Positions 42,749-52,040 are shown, counted from the stretch's first letter. The stretch is 60,906 bases of DNA from Gallicola sp. (GCA_012841535.1 DUUN01000228.1:1-60906), one strand, 5' to 3'. Made by a program: numbers and translations. The notes: generated from the letters alone by a model not told the origin.

Positions 42749-43837
42749 CTAACTTAAATCTTTAGCAACTTTTCTAGCTCTAGCTTCCCAAGTATTTTCC
42801 TCTAGAGCCATGTTGAAGTTGGGGATTAAATCTGTTAATTTATTTTTATTTTTATATATATGAATTAATTTATCTTTTAATAAATCTTCATTATAGTCTA
42901 CTGTAAAGCCTATTTTATATTTTTCAATTATTCTAGAGGTAGCAGTTTTTTTTACTGATATTATTGGTTTTTTAAACTTTATATACTCAAATAGTTTTAC
43001 AGGAATAGCAAAGTTCCAATATTTTTTAGGCTCAGCAAAAAGTAATGCTATATCAGATTCCTCTAAAAAAACGTCGTATTCTCCAGGACCACCGTTAATT
43101 ACATTAATTCTATCAGTCATGTATTTTTTATATATTTCCTTTTGATTATTCCATTCACTTTCTCTTGTGCATAATGTAAAATGTATAAAATCTAAATCGA
43201 ATATTACTTTAAAAAATAACTCCAAATTATATAAATCACCTAGGCCACCAACATAAAATATATTTAAAAACTCATTTTTAGGAGAATAATTATATATCTT
43301 CTCTTCATCTAGGGCTGGAGGAAGATTTTGTATATTACTTCCCAAACTAATTGGTAGATAATCATTCATTTTTTTATCAGGCATATATATAATATCAATA
43401 TACTTTTTGTATTTTTTTAAATCGTATTTATAGAAAAAAGTAGATATTAACTGTTTGGGTTTTGATACCGTGTTTTTATATTGCTCAAAAAGCCAGTGAG
43501 TATCCCTATAGAATAACCCTATCTTTACACCATGATTTTTTAAAAACTTAAAAAACCCAAAATCCAAAAAGGGGTGTGTTGGTAGATGATTTTTTTCTGT
43601 TAGCAAAGTTGGCATTGTTGAACTTTCACTGTAACAGAAATCATAAATAACACCGTTTAAAATATTGTCTTTTATTTTATCAATTGCTTCTTCTCTTTGT
43701 GCAGCATATCCCATAATTACATCAACATCATAACCTATTTTTTTAAAGGCATCTAGCATTTTAAACGGTCTTATATGTGAACCACTATGCCTATTTTTAT
43801 CTACATAATAGGGGATATGATAAATCATTCTTTTCAT
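42749..43837 (-). CDS. Glycosyltransferase (GT-B fold, GT4-like)
   Basis: This 362-residue cytoplasmic protein looks like a GT-B glycosyltransferase: a variable N-terminal domain with His-Ser/Gly-rich Gly-Ser-His-Ile-Arg-Pro-Phe-Lys near residue 19, Tyr-Val-Gly-Gly-Leu-Gly-Asp near the start of the second domain, and Pro-Val-Lys-Leu-Phe-Glu-Tyr-Ile-Lys-Phe-Lys-Lys-Pro-Ile in the nucleotide-sugar binding region. It lies between dltX and wecB on the same strand, suggesting a role in wall or teichoic polymer assembly. I begin at 43837, nine bases after AAAGGG. Donor and acceptor sugars are unknown. Confidence 0.75.
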   Translation of the reverse strand: MKRMIYHIPYYVDKNRHSGSHIRPFKMLDAFKKIGYDVDVIMGYAAQREEAIDKIKDNILNGVIYDFCYSESSTMPTLLTEKNHLPTHPFLDFGFFKFLKNHGVKIGLFYRDTHWLFEQYKNTVSKPKQLISTFFYKYDLKKYKKYIDIIYMPDKKMNDYLPISLGSNIQNLPPALDEEKIYNYSPKNEFLNIFYVGGLGDLYNLELFFKVIFDLDFIHFTLCTRESEWNNQKEIYKKYMTDRINVINGGPGEYDVFLEESDIALLFAEPKKYWNFAIPVKLFEYIKFKKPIISVKKTATSRIIEKYKIGFTVDYNEDLLKDKLIHIYKNKNKLTDLIPNFNMALEENTWEARARKVAKDLS

Positions 43838-43870
43838 ATTATTAAGCCCTTTATTTGTTTTTATATATAG

Positions 43871-43919
43871 ATTAACCATCAACTATATATTGTAGCATAT
43901 TTTACAATTGATGGTTAAT
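43871..43919. promoter_or_regulatory. 12-bp inverted repeat before the glycosyltransferase gene
   Basis: ATTAACCATCAA (43871-43882) and TTGATGGTTAAT (43908-43919) are perfect inverted repeats around a 25-base AT-rich spacer holding TTGTA/TACAA. No U-tract follows in the minus direction. Position 34 bases before the chosen start suggests an operator or regulated 5' hairpin. Confidence 0.45.
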
Positions 43920-43928
43920 ATTTAGGGT

Positions 43929-44075
43929 TTAAAAGTTTTCATATATAAAGTCTATTTTTGTGTTTTTCAAATTTATTAATATTATAAAAATCAATAATAT
44001 AATTAAGGTATTTTTAAATATAATAAAAAAAGTGTTTTCGTTTAATTTATTTAAAATATCTTGCCATTTTTTCAT
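43929..44075 (-). CDS. dltX: DltX-like small membrane protein
   Basis: This 48-residue protein is read from the ATG at 44075: Met-Lys-Lys-Trp-Gln-Asp-Ile-Leu, then a single strongly hydrophobic helix (residues ~17-35) and an end of Ile-Asp-Phe-Ile-Tyr-Glu-Asn-Phe. DltX proteins are about 50 residues, have one membrane helix and end in a similar Phe-Ile-Tyr-Asn-Glu-Phe motif needed for teichoic acid D-alanylation. Its place among dlt genes supports this. Normally dltX precedes dltA; here it follows dltC. The ribosome site is poor. It was found by eye, being too short for routine gene listing. Confidence 0.75.
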   Translation of the reverse strand: MKKWQDILNKLNENTFFIIFKNTLIILLIFIILINLKNTKIDFIYENF

Positions 44076-44165
44076 TAATTTTTAACCAACCTTTCCAATA
44101 TGAATATTTAATATTATAAAAAACATTTTATATTAAATAAAAATTATTGTTGGTAGATGATATAA

Positions 44166-44411
44166 TTATTCATCTTCATTTTTATTTTTTAAATATTGTA
44201 TAAAATTATTAACTGTTGCAATATCATCTCTTTCAAAGTCAGTAGGTTGTAATACTAAGCCTATTTTTTCTTCTATTAATAATATTATACTTATAGTTGA
44301 AAGAGAGTCTATTAAACCGGCTTCAAAGAGATCTAAGTCCATATTTTCTTTTATTTCGTCAGTATCTGCTATTTCTTCCATAATTTCTAAAGCTATTTTT
44401 TCGTAATCCAT
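44166..44411 (-). CDS. dltC: D-alanyl carrier protein DltC
   Basis: This 81-residue acyl-carrier-type protein has the phosphopantetheine attachment Ser in Gly-Leu-Ile-Asp-Ser-Leu-Ser (residue ~35-36). It is highly acidic and helical. It carries D-alanine from DltA to the membrane components. GGAGGAAA precedes the ATG. It lies 14 bases after dltB, as in typical dlt operons. Confidence 0.9.
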   Translation of the reverse strand: MDYEKIALEIMEEIADTDEIKENMDLDLFEAGLIDSLSTISIILLIEEKIGLVLQPTDFERDDIATVNNFIQYLKNKNEDE

Positions 44412-44425
44412 ATTTTCCTCCTAAA

Positions 44426-45610
44426 TTATTTAAACAAGTACCCTGAGAATAATAGCATACCAAAAGCTATAAATTGGAAACATACTATTATACTTATTGG
44501 AGTATATAATTTTTTTGTTTTAAAATTCTTGTATATTTTTGAACTTAGGTAAATGTCGGTTATTACTAATAATATACCTTGGTAGAGACCGTAAAGTATA
44601 TAATGTAGTTCAAAACCGTGCCAAATACCCATTGTTCCCATGGTAATTAAAAAGGCTACTCTTGTAGCAAGTTTTCTACTTTTAAAGTTACCGTTTCTTA
44701 AATTATTTAGTAAAAATCTACTAAAAATATAGTCGCTAAACCATTTTGATAGGGATATATGCCATCTGTCCCAAAATTCCTTCATATTTTTTGCCAGGAA
44801 GGGTTTATTAAAGTTTTCAGGAGCCTTAACTCCTAAGAAATAACTTGTTCCTATGGCGAAGTTTGAATAACCGGCAAAATCAAAGAACAAGTAGAGTGTA
44901 TAGGCATACATATATATAATTGTGCTTAAAAAAGCATAATTTTTAGGTAGATAATGTAAATTTTCCAATATACGTTCATTAATAAAAGAAGCTATGGCAA
45001 ATTTATAAAGTATTCCCATAACAATCTTTTTAAATCCCTCTATTAAATAATCATTAACATAAGTTACATTATTTATTTCACTATTGATTTCTTTAAAAAA
45101 TCTTCTTTGCCTGTCAATAGGTCCGGAAGAAATTGTTGGGAAAAAAGTTATAAAATAAAAAATATCCAGTATATTTTTATTTTTGAAATTACCATCTTTT
45201 GTATCAATAATAATTTGCCAAACTCTGAAACTCAAATATGAAATACCAATAAAGCCAATAGGAGGCATTTTCACATGAGGTGATAGTTTTACTAAAAATA
45301 AAGGTAATATACTTAAGGTAAGAACAAGATAATAAATATATTTATTTTTATTGTTCTTCCAATAATTTGTAAAAAATATTATTAATACAAATTGGTAAAC
45401 TAAGTAAAGAATAAATTGTATTAAATTTATATAGGTTTTAATATTCCAGGATAAATCCATATTGTCTACAAATATTAAGAATAGACAGGGAAGGGATACT
45501 AAAAATCCGTAATATTTAATTTTTTTACCTAAAATACCTAAAATAATAGCCGGCAGTAGAAGTATAAAATAGACATACAGGGAAAAGAAATCACCAAATT
45601 GTGTTATCAT
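44426..45610 (-). CDS. dltB: D-alanyl transfer protein DltB (MBOAT family)
   Basis: This 394-residue polytopic membrane protein belongs to the MBOAT family. The invariant His is in Gly-Thr-Met-Gly-Ile-Trp-His-Gly-Phe near residue 326, and Phe-Trp-Asp-Arg-Trp-His-Ile-Ser-Leu-Ser near 280-290 is the second family motif. DltB moves D-alanine across the membrane towards teichoic acids. It begins at the last base of the dltA stop codon region. Confidence 0.92.
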   Translation of the reverse strand: MITQFGDFFSLYVYFILLLPAIILGILGKKIKYYGFLVSLPCLFLIFVDNMDLSWNIKTYINLIQFILYLVYQFVLIIFFTNYWKNNKNKYIYYLVLTLSILPLFLVKLSPHVKMPPIGFIGISYLSFRVWQIIIDTKDGNFKNKNILDIFYFITFFPTISSGPIDRQRRFFKEINSEINNVTYVNDYLIEGFKKIVMGILYKFAIASFINERILENLHYLPKNYAFLSTIIYMYAYTLYLFFDFAGYSNFAIGTSYFLGVKAPENFNKPFLAKNMKEFWDRWHISLSKWFSDYIFSRFLLNNLRNGNFKSRKLATRVAFLITMGTMGIWHGFELHYILYGLYQGILLVITDIYLSSKIYKNFKTKKLYTPISIIVCFQFIAFGMLLFSGYLFK

Positions 45611-47115
45611 TAACTAAAATCCTCCAATAATTTCTTTCTATCTATTTTTCCATTAATATTTAATGGGAATTTATCCACTGCTATTATTTTTTTAGGAATC
45701 ATGTAACTAGGTATGGATTTTTTTAATTTATTCTTAATGTCTATATTTAATTTTAAGCCTTGTAAATCCGTCTTATTATTTAAAACAACAAAAGAAGTTA
45801 AATGAGTTACTTTATCATCTTTATAAACAGGAATAGTAATAGAGTTATCTATATAGTCAATATTTCTAATATTATTTGTAATATCGTCTAATTCAATTCT
45901 ATAACCGTGTAGCTTTACTTGGAAATCCTTCCTTTCTTTAAAATAGTACAAATTTCCTTTTTTATAGACAATATCACCTGTTCTATAGGCCATTTTATTA
46001 TCTTCTGTTGTAAAGAATTTTTCTTTAGTAAGTTCAGGATTTTTATAATAACCCTGACTAACACTGTCACCGGTACAAATTAACTCACCATCGGTATTAT
46101 CATCATCGATTATTTTACCGTCTTTTTCAATATAAAATCCAATATTTTCTCCAGGATAGCCAATTGGTAAGGAGTCTTCTGCAAGTAGATCCTCGTCTTT
46201 AATATAGCAGGCAGAAACTCCGCAAGTTGCTTCAGTAGGGCCGTATCCGTTAATAATTTCAACATCTTTAAACCTTGTATTCAATTGTCTAACTAGGTTT
46301 TTAGTTAATACTTCTCCAATGAATATAATTTTCTTTAAATTTGGAAGTAAATCTGAAGAGAATTTTTCATCAAATAAACATAATTCCATCATTGAAGGTG
46401 TTGATATCCAAACATTTAAGTTGGAGTTTTTCAAAGTATCAAATAAATAGTTGAAATCTTTAAGCATTTCTTTATCAATTGCAACTAAGGTAGCTCCAAG
46501 AGAAAAATATAGATGCACTGCTATAACAGATAGGTCAAAGGAGTAAGGTGCTTGGTCAAGAACATAGTAGTCGCCATTTCCAAATTCACAATATTCTTTA
46601 AACCAATGATTAAAGGTTTCTATATTTCTTTTTGAAATTGGCACTCCTTTAGGCTCACCGGTGCTACCTGATGTAAATAATATATAGGCAATGTCATCAT
46701 CTTTAATCCAACTGTCCTGACTAATTGTAGCCTTTGGATTTTCTTTTAGTATATTGTTTAGGTCATCTTTATTTATTTCAACATAGTTGTTATTTAATTT
46801 ATTTTTAGAAAAATTAAATATTAAATTACCATTTAATCTATTCATTATTTTACTTACTCTATTTTCCGGGAAAGTAATATCTATTGGAGAATAAGACCTA
46901 CCTGCCTTTAAACTTGAAACAGCAGTTAAAAGCATTTCACTTTCCTTATTTCCATAAATAGCAACTGTTGAATTATCTTCTGTATTATTTTTTATATAAT
47001 TAGCTAATATTTCCGACTTATTCCATAAATCCTTAAAAGTAATATTGTCATTACCATGGTTAATTGCTAATTTATCACTGTTTTTTAATTTAAATAATTC
47101 GTCTAATATCCACAT
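45610..47115 (-). CDS. dltA: D-alanine--poly(phosphoribitol) ligase DltA
   Basis: This 501-residue adenylating enzyme has the P-loop-like Leu-Phe-Thr-Ser-Gly-Ser-Thr-Gly-Glu-Pro-Lys-Gly near residues 149-160, Gly-Tyr-Gly-Pro-Thr-Glu-Ala-Thr-Cys-Gly near 290-300, Tyr-Arg-Thr-Gly-Asp near 390 and a C-terminal catalytic Lys in Asn-Gly-Lys-Ile-Asp-Arg. It activates D-Ala and loads DltC. It opens the dlt operon. The gene downstream of dltC is dltX, and dltD is missing. Confidence 0.93.
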   Translation of the reverse strand: MWILDELFKLKNSDKLAINHGNDNITFKDLWNKSEILANYIKNNTEDNSTVAIYGNKESEMLLTAVSSLKAGRSYSPIDITFPENRVSKIMNRLNGNLIFNFSKNKLNNNYVEINKDDLNNILKENPKATISQDSWIKDDDIAYILFTSGSTGEPKGVPISKRNIETFNHWFKEYCEFGNGDYYVLDQAPYSFDLSVIAVHLYFSLGATLVAIDKEMLKDFNYLFDTLKNSNLNVWISTPSMMELCLFDEKFSSDLLPNLKKIIFIGEVLTKNLVRQLNTRFKDVEIINGYGPTEATCGVSACYIKDEDLLAEDSLPIGYPGENIGFYIEKDGKIIDDDNTDGELICTGDSVSQGYYKNPELTKEKFFTTEDNKMAYRTGDIVYKKGNLYYFKERKDFQVKLHGYRIELDDITNNIRNIDYIDNSITIPVYKDDKVTHLTSFVVLNNKTDLQGLKLNIDIKNKLKKSIPSYMIPKKIIAVDKFPLNINGKIDRKKLLEDFS

Positions 47116-47217
47116 AATAACTCCCTTTTAAAATTTCTTTCTGTATTATACCATAGTAAAGCTTGTAAAGTATTGAAATTTTAAAATTGTAATGATTTTG
47201 TAATATATGGAAAAGAA

Positions 47218-47256
47218 AAATGCATCTATAGGTAAATTTATAGATGCATTTCTTTT
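47218..47256. terminator. Bidirectional-looking terminator after the GntR-ABC cassette
   Basis: AAATGCATCTATA / TATAGATGCATTT forms a 13-bp stem, followed by T-rich sequence on both strands. It lies immediately after the ABC permease stop codon. Confidence 0.85.
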
Positions 47257-48095
47257 TAAATATCGACTTTTTTATTAAGCATATGAACTGTAAACATATA
47301 TAGTAGTACAGTGATTATTATTTCAATAATGAAAAAACCAAGGTTGAGATTTATATAATTAGTAGGCTCAAACACTGAATTAGCAAGTGAAATGTAGTCT
47401 AGTTTAGAAATTGATAGACTTTTTCCTATTGATAAATAATAGGGAATAGCTATTGAAGTTACCATAGAAATGAGACTTTCGATTATTCCCCAAATAATAT
47501 ATACTAAAACCCAAATATAACCATTTCTACTATTCTTAAAAAATGCTTTTGTAAAAGTTATACAAAAGTATACAGCTATTAATGAAGCAAAAAACGAATA
47601 TATATAGTGTAATATTAAGAAAATATTTGAGCCTAATCCTACATTAAAGTAGCTCCAAGCTTCTTTAAGAGCCATAACAATATCGGTTATATATTCATTA
47701 AGGAAAATACCGTAAATAAGTAAATTTACAATTACGGTTACTATAGCCATTAAAACTGACCAAATAAATACATTTAAAATCTTAGCATTTAATAATTGTG
47801 ACCCATTTATAGGTAGACTGAATTTCAAATAGGCACTGTCTGTATAAAGATCTTTTCTAAAGGAACTAATAACCATAAATATAAAGCCTACAAAAACTGC
47901 TATAAATAAGCCAAAGACAAGTAATGATGATAAGCCCATTGAAATTGCACTAAATTCCGACATATTGTTTTCATTGATTTTAGTAGCTCTAATAATTGTA
48001 AAGGCTAAACTTAAAGAGGCAATAATTATTCCTAATATTATATATAAAAAATATTTTGAACTTTCCTTAAGTTCATATTTTAATAATTTAGTCAT
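47256..48095 (-). CDS. ABC-2-type transporter permease of a GntR-ABC cassette
   Basis: This membrane protein of about 279 residues has roughly six hydrophobic helices and no binding-protein domain. The N-terminus Met-Thr-Lys-Leu-Leu-Lys-Tyr-Glu-Leu-Lys is typical of ABC-2-type permeases linked to YtrA-type regulators. The ATG at 48095 follows GGAGGTGTATATA; an upstream in-frame ATG overlaps the ATPase gene. Function is probably export of, or response to, a cell-wall-active compound; substrate unknown. Confidence 0.8.
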   Translation of the reverse strand: MTKLLKYELKESSKYFLYIILGIIIASLSLAFTIIRATKINENNMSEFSAISMGLSSLLVFGLFIAVFVGFIFMVISSFRKDLYTDSAYLKFSLPINGSQLLNAKILNVFIWSVLMAIVTVIVNLLIYGIFLNEYITDIVMALKEAWSYFNVGLGSNIFLILHYIYSFFASLIAVYFCITFTKAFFKNSRNGYIWVLVYIIWGIIESLISMVTSIAIPYYLSIGKSLSISKLDYISLANSVFEPTNYINLNLGFFIIEIIITVLLYMFTVHMLNKKVDI

Positions 48096-48798
48096 TATAT
48101 ACACCTCCAAATATTTCTTTATATTTTTCATCTATAGATATTCCGCTTTGAGTTCTTATATTTTCGGCAATATCATATTCAATGATTTTTCCATTACTAA
48201 TAAAAGCAACTTCATCAAAAATATTCTCTATATCTCTAACTAAATGAGTTGAGATTATCATTGTACTTTCCGGTTCAATATTATCTATAATAGCGTTTAG
48301 AATTTCATCTCTTGCTACAGGGTCGACTCCTGCAATTGGCTCATCAAGAATATACAATTTTGCCTTTCTAGCTAATATTAATGATAGATGTAATTTTTCA
48401 ACCATACCCTTTGATAGGGATTTAATTTTAGAATCTTCATTTAAAGCTAGTGAATTTAAGATGTTTTTACATTTACTAGTATTAAAATCTTCGAAAAAGT
48501 CTTCGAAAAATTTAATGCTGTCGGAAATTTTATTAAAGTTATTTAAAATACTTCTATCAGGTAAATATGATACATAGGCTTTTGTAATAGGACCGGGAGC
48601 TTCACCATCTATTAGGACTTCACCTGAATAAGAACGTAATAAGCCGGCTAAAATTTTTATTAATGTTGTTTTTCCTGAGCCGTTAGGACCTAATAAACCA
48701 ACGACTGTACCGTTTTTTAACTCTAGATTTAAATTGTCTAGGGCTAGGTTGTTATTATATTTTTTAGTTAGATTAGAAATTTGTACAATACTATTCAT
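48088..48798 (-). CDS. ABC transporter ATP-binding protein of a GntR-ABC cassette
   Basis: This 236-residue ATPase has Walker A Gly-Pro-Asn-Gly-Ser-Gly-Lys-Thr-Thr, the signature Leu-Ser-Lys-Gly-Met-Val-Glu and Walker B Leu-Tyr-Ile-Leu-Asp-Glu-Pro, in the order typical of YtrB-type ATPases. It overlaps the regulator gene upstream (ATG within the final codons) and the permease gene downstream. The start at 48798 follows GGATGGAAAGAAA. Confidence 0.88.
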   Translation of the reverse strand: MNSIVQISNLTKKYNNNLALDNLNLELKNGTVVGLLGPNGSGKTTLIKILAGLLRSYSGEVLIDGEAPGPITKAYVSYLPDRSILNNFNKISDSIKFFEDFFEDFNTSKCKNILNSLALNEDSKIKSLSKGMVEKLHLSLILARKAKLYILDEPIAGVDPVARDEILNAIIDNIEPESTMIISTHLVRDIENIFDEVAFISNGKIIEYDIAENIRTQSGISIDEKYKEIFGGVYND

Positions 48799-49153
48799 TT
48801 TCTTTCCATCCTTCTTCAATTAATTTTATACTTTCATATTTTGTTAAACCCAGTTTTTGAATTTCATTTAAAAAATTACTTAGTATTTCTTTTGCTTTTT
48901 CTTCTTTTAAATTATTTACAATATCCGGGTCTGAAGTAACAAAATTTCCTAGTCCTCTTTTAGCATATATTACATTTTCTCTTTCCAGTTCACTGTAACT
49001 TCTTTGAACAGTATTTGGATTTACCTTTAAAGTAGATGCTATTTCTCGAACAGAAGGGACTTTTTCATCTATTTTTAATTCTCCGCGAATGATTTGGTAC
49101 TTTATATAATCCATTATTTGGACATATATTGGTTGGAAATCATTAAATTTCAT
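48791..49153 (-). CDS. GntR-family regulator, YtrA type
   Basis: This 120-residue protein has a winged-helix N-terminus (Val-Pro-Ser-Val-Arg-Glu-Ile-Ala...Asn-Pro-Asn-Thr-Val-Gln-Arg-Ser-Tyr, residues ~33-53) and a short helical C-terminal arm. This is the YtrA subfamily, which controls a linked ABC exporter. It opens the three-gene operon and is probably autoregulatory. GGAGATATTT precedes the ATG. The upstream gap (49154-49205) has TACTAACTCAATAATACATTATAGT, a promoter-rich region. Confidence 0.9.
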   Translation of the reverse strand: MKFNDFQPIYVQIMDYIKYQIIRGELKIDEKVPSVREIASTLKVNPNTVQRSYSELERENVIYAKRGLGNFVTSDPDIVNNLKEEKAKEILSNFLNEIQKLGLTKYESIKLIEEGWKENE

Positions 49154-49205
49154 AAATATCTCCTTTCTATAATGTACTAACTCAATAATACATTATAGTT
49201 TGACT

Positions 49206-50588
49206 TTAGTCAATAGAAACATAGAGATTGTTTATATCTTTGTTAAAGTCGGTATACACCTTTATTCCGGAGCTAATAAGCTCCTTAATATATTTAATAA
49301 TTTCTTCACTTATTATATCGCCCTTTTTTAAGTAAACACTTCCAGGAGGATAGATAATAATATTTTCATTTAATTTTCTACCGGCAGATTTATTTAAGGC
49401 AACAAAATGTTGCTGACTATTATTTTTATCTTCTGTGTCTTTAACTGTATTATTGTTTGTAGTAGTATCTGGCTTAAATTTTTTTAAAATCTTAGAAAGA
49501 TATTCTAAATCCTCTTTTGTGTCCTCTGTAGTAGTAATTAGAACTAAAATATTTTTACTTATCATTTCAAGATAAATATTATTTTCTTCCAGATAATTTT
49601 GTACATTAGAAGCTGGTATTTTAGTTTCAAGTATAATTCTTGTAAAATCCTTATTAACATAGTCAGGTAGGTTAGGAATTTTAATCCATGGTAAATTTTC
49701 AATGGATTTTTCAAAATCTTTAATATAGTTTTTTAAATTATTTAATTTTTCCTTTCCACAGGATTCCATATAGGCCCTACTAATATCAATAGAGGCCATT
49801 AATAAATATGATGGGGAAGAAGATTGAAGTTTTTCTATCATATTTAAAACTTTTTTTATATTTAATTCACTTAAGTTATAGTTAAAATTTATTACTGAAC
49901 TTTGAGTTAAGGCAGGAAGGGTTTTATGAAAGGAGTTAACAGAAATATGGGCACCGGATTTTAAAGCATTTACTGGTAAATCGGAATGATAATTTAAATG
50001 GGAGCCATGGGCTTCATCAACTAGTAGGATAATTTCATTTTCACTACAATATTTTGCTAGTTTTTCAATGTTGGAACAAAGTCCATAATAATTTGGTCTT
50101 GAAAAAACTACCATTTTAATATTTTTATTTCTTTTTAATTCATTAATAATAATATCTTCATCAATAGGTAGGACTAAACCAGAATCATAAATTATATTTT
50201 CAAGAATTATAGGGTTTAATTTATTTAACTCAATAGCACTATAAACTGACTTATGGCAATCTTTAGAAATTAAAATACTGTCCTTATTATTAGTTAGTGC
50301 CATAATAGATGCTAAAATTCCTACTGTTGTACCATTAGTTAAATAGAAACTGTATTTAGACATTCTTTCTTTTGTCAGTAAGTCCATACCTTCTTTTAAA
50401 ATCTCCTTAGAATTATATAGGTCATCTGTACCATTAATTTCAGTAAAGTCTAAAGACAGTAAATTTTTGTAGATAGTCTTATATAATTCTGAAAATTTTC
50501 CCTTATGGCCAGGCATATGGAAACGGACTTTATCTTTTTTAGACATAGACAAAAGCCCCTGTAAAACAGGGGACTTTATATTTTTCAT
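49206..50588 (-). CDS. Orn/Lys/Arg decarboxylase-type PLP enzyme
   Basis: This 460-residue PLP-dependent decarboxylase of the aminotransferase-like fold has Met-Pro-Gly-His-Lys-Gly-Lys near residue 27, Thr-Asn-Gly-Thr-Thr-Val-Gly near 84-90, Asp-Glu-Ala-His-Gly-Ser-His near 194-200 and the Schiff-base Lys in Ser-Phe-His-Lys-Thr-Leu near 219-224. Such proteins (YaaO/SpeA-like) decarboxylate arginine, lysine or ornithine. It overlaps the SCIFF maturase gene end by one base, so the two are probably cotranscribed. The C-terminal region contains a low-complexity Asn/Thr stretch (~375-400). Confidence 0.85.
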   Translation of the reverse strand: MKNIKSPVLQGLLSMSKKDKVRFHMPGHKGKFSELYKTIYKNLLSLDFTEINGTDDLYNSKEILKEGMDLLTKERMSKYSFYLTNGTTVGILASIMALTNNKDSILISKDCHKSVYSAIELNKLNPIILENIIYDSGLVLPIDEDIIINELKRNKNIKMVVFSRPNYYGLCSNIEKLAKYCSENEIILLVDEAHGSHLNYHSDLPVNALKSGAHISVNSFHKTLPALTQSSVINFNYNLSELNIKKVLNMIEKLQSSSPSYLLMASIDISRAYMESCGKEKLNNLKNYIKDFEKSIENLPWIKIPNLPDYVNKDFTRIILETKIPASNVQNYLEENNIYLEMISKNILVLITTTEDTKEDLEYLSKILKKFKPDTTTNNNTVKDTEDKNNSQQHFVALNKSAGRKLNENIIIYPPGSVYLKKGDIISEEIIKYIKELISSGIKVYTDFNKDINNLYVSID

Positions 50589-51955
50589 TATATTGATTCT
50601 CCTTGCATCATTTTTGCAACTTCAACCATAATTGCACATTCTGTTCTTTTCTTTTGCATTTCGCAGCCAACTTCATACGGCTTCATAATATCGCCATTAA
50701 AATTATAGGCATTAGCATGACAACCGCCGGAACAATAGAACTTGTTCCAACAATTTTTACAATCCTCTTTTGAAAAAACATGACAATTTAAAAATTCATC
50801 TTGCATTTCTCTAGGAAGTTCAACTTTTTCATCTAAAATATTTGCCATTTTGAATTTTTCATTACCAACAAATTGGTGACAAGGATAAATATCTCCTTCA
50901 GGAGTTACTGCTACATATTCACAGCCGGCACCACAGCCGGACATTCTTTTTATAATACAAGGACCTTGGGTTAAATCCACCATAAAATGGAAGAATTTAA
51001 AGGGATCACCTGCAACTTGTGCTTTAGCATAATCAATAGCTAAATTTTCATATTCCTGTAAAATAGTAGGAAGATCTTCTTCCCTTATAGCATATTCGTT
51101 GTAATCGGCATCAACAACAGGCTCAACTGAAGCTAAATCGAATCCTAAATCCTTAAAGAGTTTAACGTCTTTTGAAAAATCTAAATTCTTTCTAGTAAAT
51201 GTACCTCTTACATAGTAGTACTTATTTTTTCTTCCTTGAATTAGTTTTTGGTATTTAGGAACTATAATATCGTAAGTGCCCTTGTCATTAATAGTTGGAC
51301 GCATTTCATCGTTTATTTCTTTTCTTCCGTCTAAACTAAGAACAACATTGTGCATATGTCTATTAATATAGTCGATTTTATCATCATCTAATAAGATGCC
51401 ATTAGTTGTTATTGTAAATCTGAAATATTTATTGTTTTTTTCTGCTATTTCATTGCCGTATTCCACTAACTCCTTAACTAAATCAAAATCCATTAGTGGT
51501 TCGCCACCAAAGAAGTCCACTTCTAAGGCTTTTCTACTGCCTGAATTAGCAACTAAATAGTCTAAAGCTTTTTTACCAACTTCTGATGACATATAGGCTT
51601 TATGTCCACCAAAATCTCCTTGAGAGGCAAAACAGTATTTACATTTTAAATTACAGTCATGTACTACATGTAGACACATAGCCTTAAGTACAGGTTCTCT
51701 TTTTTCAAATTCCTCTATATTTAGATAATCATCGGAAGTAAAAAGTAAACCTTGATTTTCCATTTCCTGAATTTCATCATAGGCTTCAGCCACTTTTTCT
51801 TTTGGATAATTATTTAATATTGAAATTATTTCTTCTTTTGTATTTGTTTTATAATAATCTAAAATATCATAACTAATATCGTCTACTACATGTACAGCGC
51901 CACCATAAATGTCTAGTACTATATTATAGTTATTCATTTTATATTTATGAATCAT
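50588..51955 (-). CDS. scfB: SCIFF thioether-forming radical SAM maturase
   Basis: This 455-residue radical SAM/SPASM enzyme has the SAM motif Cys-Asn-Leu-Lys-Cys-Lys-Tyr-Cys near residues 99-106 and a SPASM region with Cys-Gly-Ala-Gly-Cys...Tyr-Pro-Cys-His-Gln-Phe and Cys-Ser-Gly-Gly-Cys-His. The N-terminal domain (Met-Ile-His-Lys-Tyr...Asp-Ile) is the peptide-recognition part. It installs thioether links in the Cys-rich SCIFF peptide encoded just upstream. The pair is widespread in Clostridia; the final product is unknown. Confidence 0.93.
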   Translation of the reverse strand: MIHKYKMNNYNIVLDIYGGAVHVVDDISYDILDYYKTNTKEEIISILNNYPKEKVAEAYDEIQEMENQGLLFTSDDYLNIEEFEKREPVLKAMCLHVVHDCNLKCKYCFASQGDFGGHKAYMSSEVGKKALDYLVANSGSRKALEVDFFGGEPLMDFDLVKELVEYGNEIAEKNNKYFRFTITTNGILLDDDKIDYINRHMHNVVLSLDGRKEINDEMRPTINDKGTYDIIVPKYQKLIQGRKNKYYYVRGTFTRKNLDFSKDVKLFKDLGFDLASVEPVVDADYNEYAIREEDLPTILQEYENLAIDYAKAQVAGDPFKFFHFMVDLTQGPCIIKRMSGCGAGCEYVAVTPEGDIYPCHQFVGNEKFKMANILDEKVELPREMQDEFLNCHVFSKEDCKNCWNKFYCSGGCHANAYNFNGDIMKPYEVGCEMQKKRTECAIMVEVAKMMQGESI

Positions 51956-52013
51956 AAGGTCTCCTTAGTTTGTTAAAAGAATAATATTATATTCTAAAGT
52001 AGATTTTAACAAT

Positions 52014-52040
52014 AAAAAAGAGCTATATAGCTCTTTTTTA
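52014..52040 (-). terminator. Terminator/attenuator between SCIFF peptide and maturase genes
   Basis: AAAAAAGAGCTATATAGCTCTTTTTT is a perfect palindromic stem with T-tract in both directions. Placed one base after the SCIFF stop, it probably limits readthrough into scfB so that peptide is made in excess. Confidence 0.85.

Noticed and set aside
44018..44075. The DltX frame as chance AT-rich coding
   Set aside because: Chance was considered, but the single helix, length and Phe-x-Tyr-x-x-Phe end all match DltX, and it lies in the dlt cluster, so the gene was kept.
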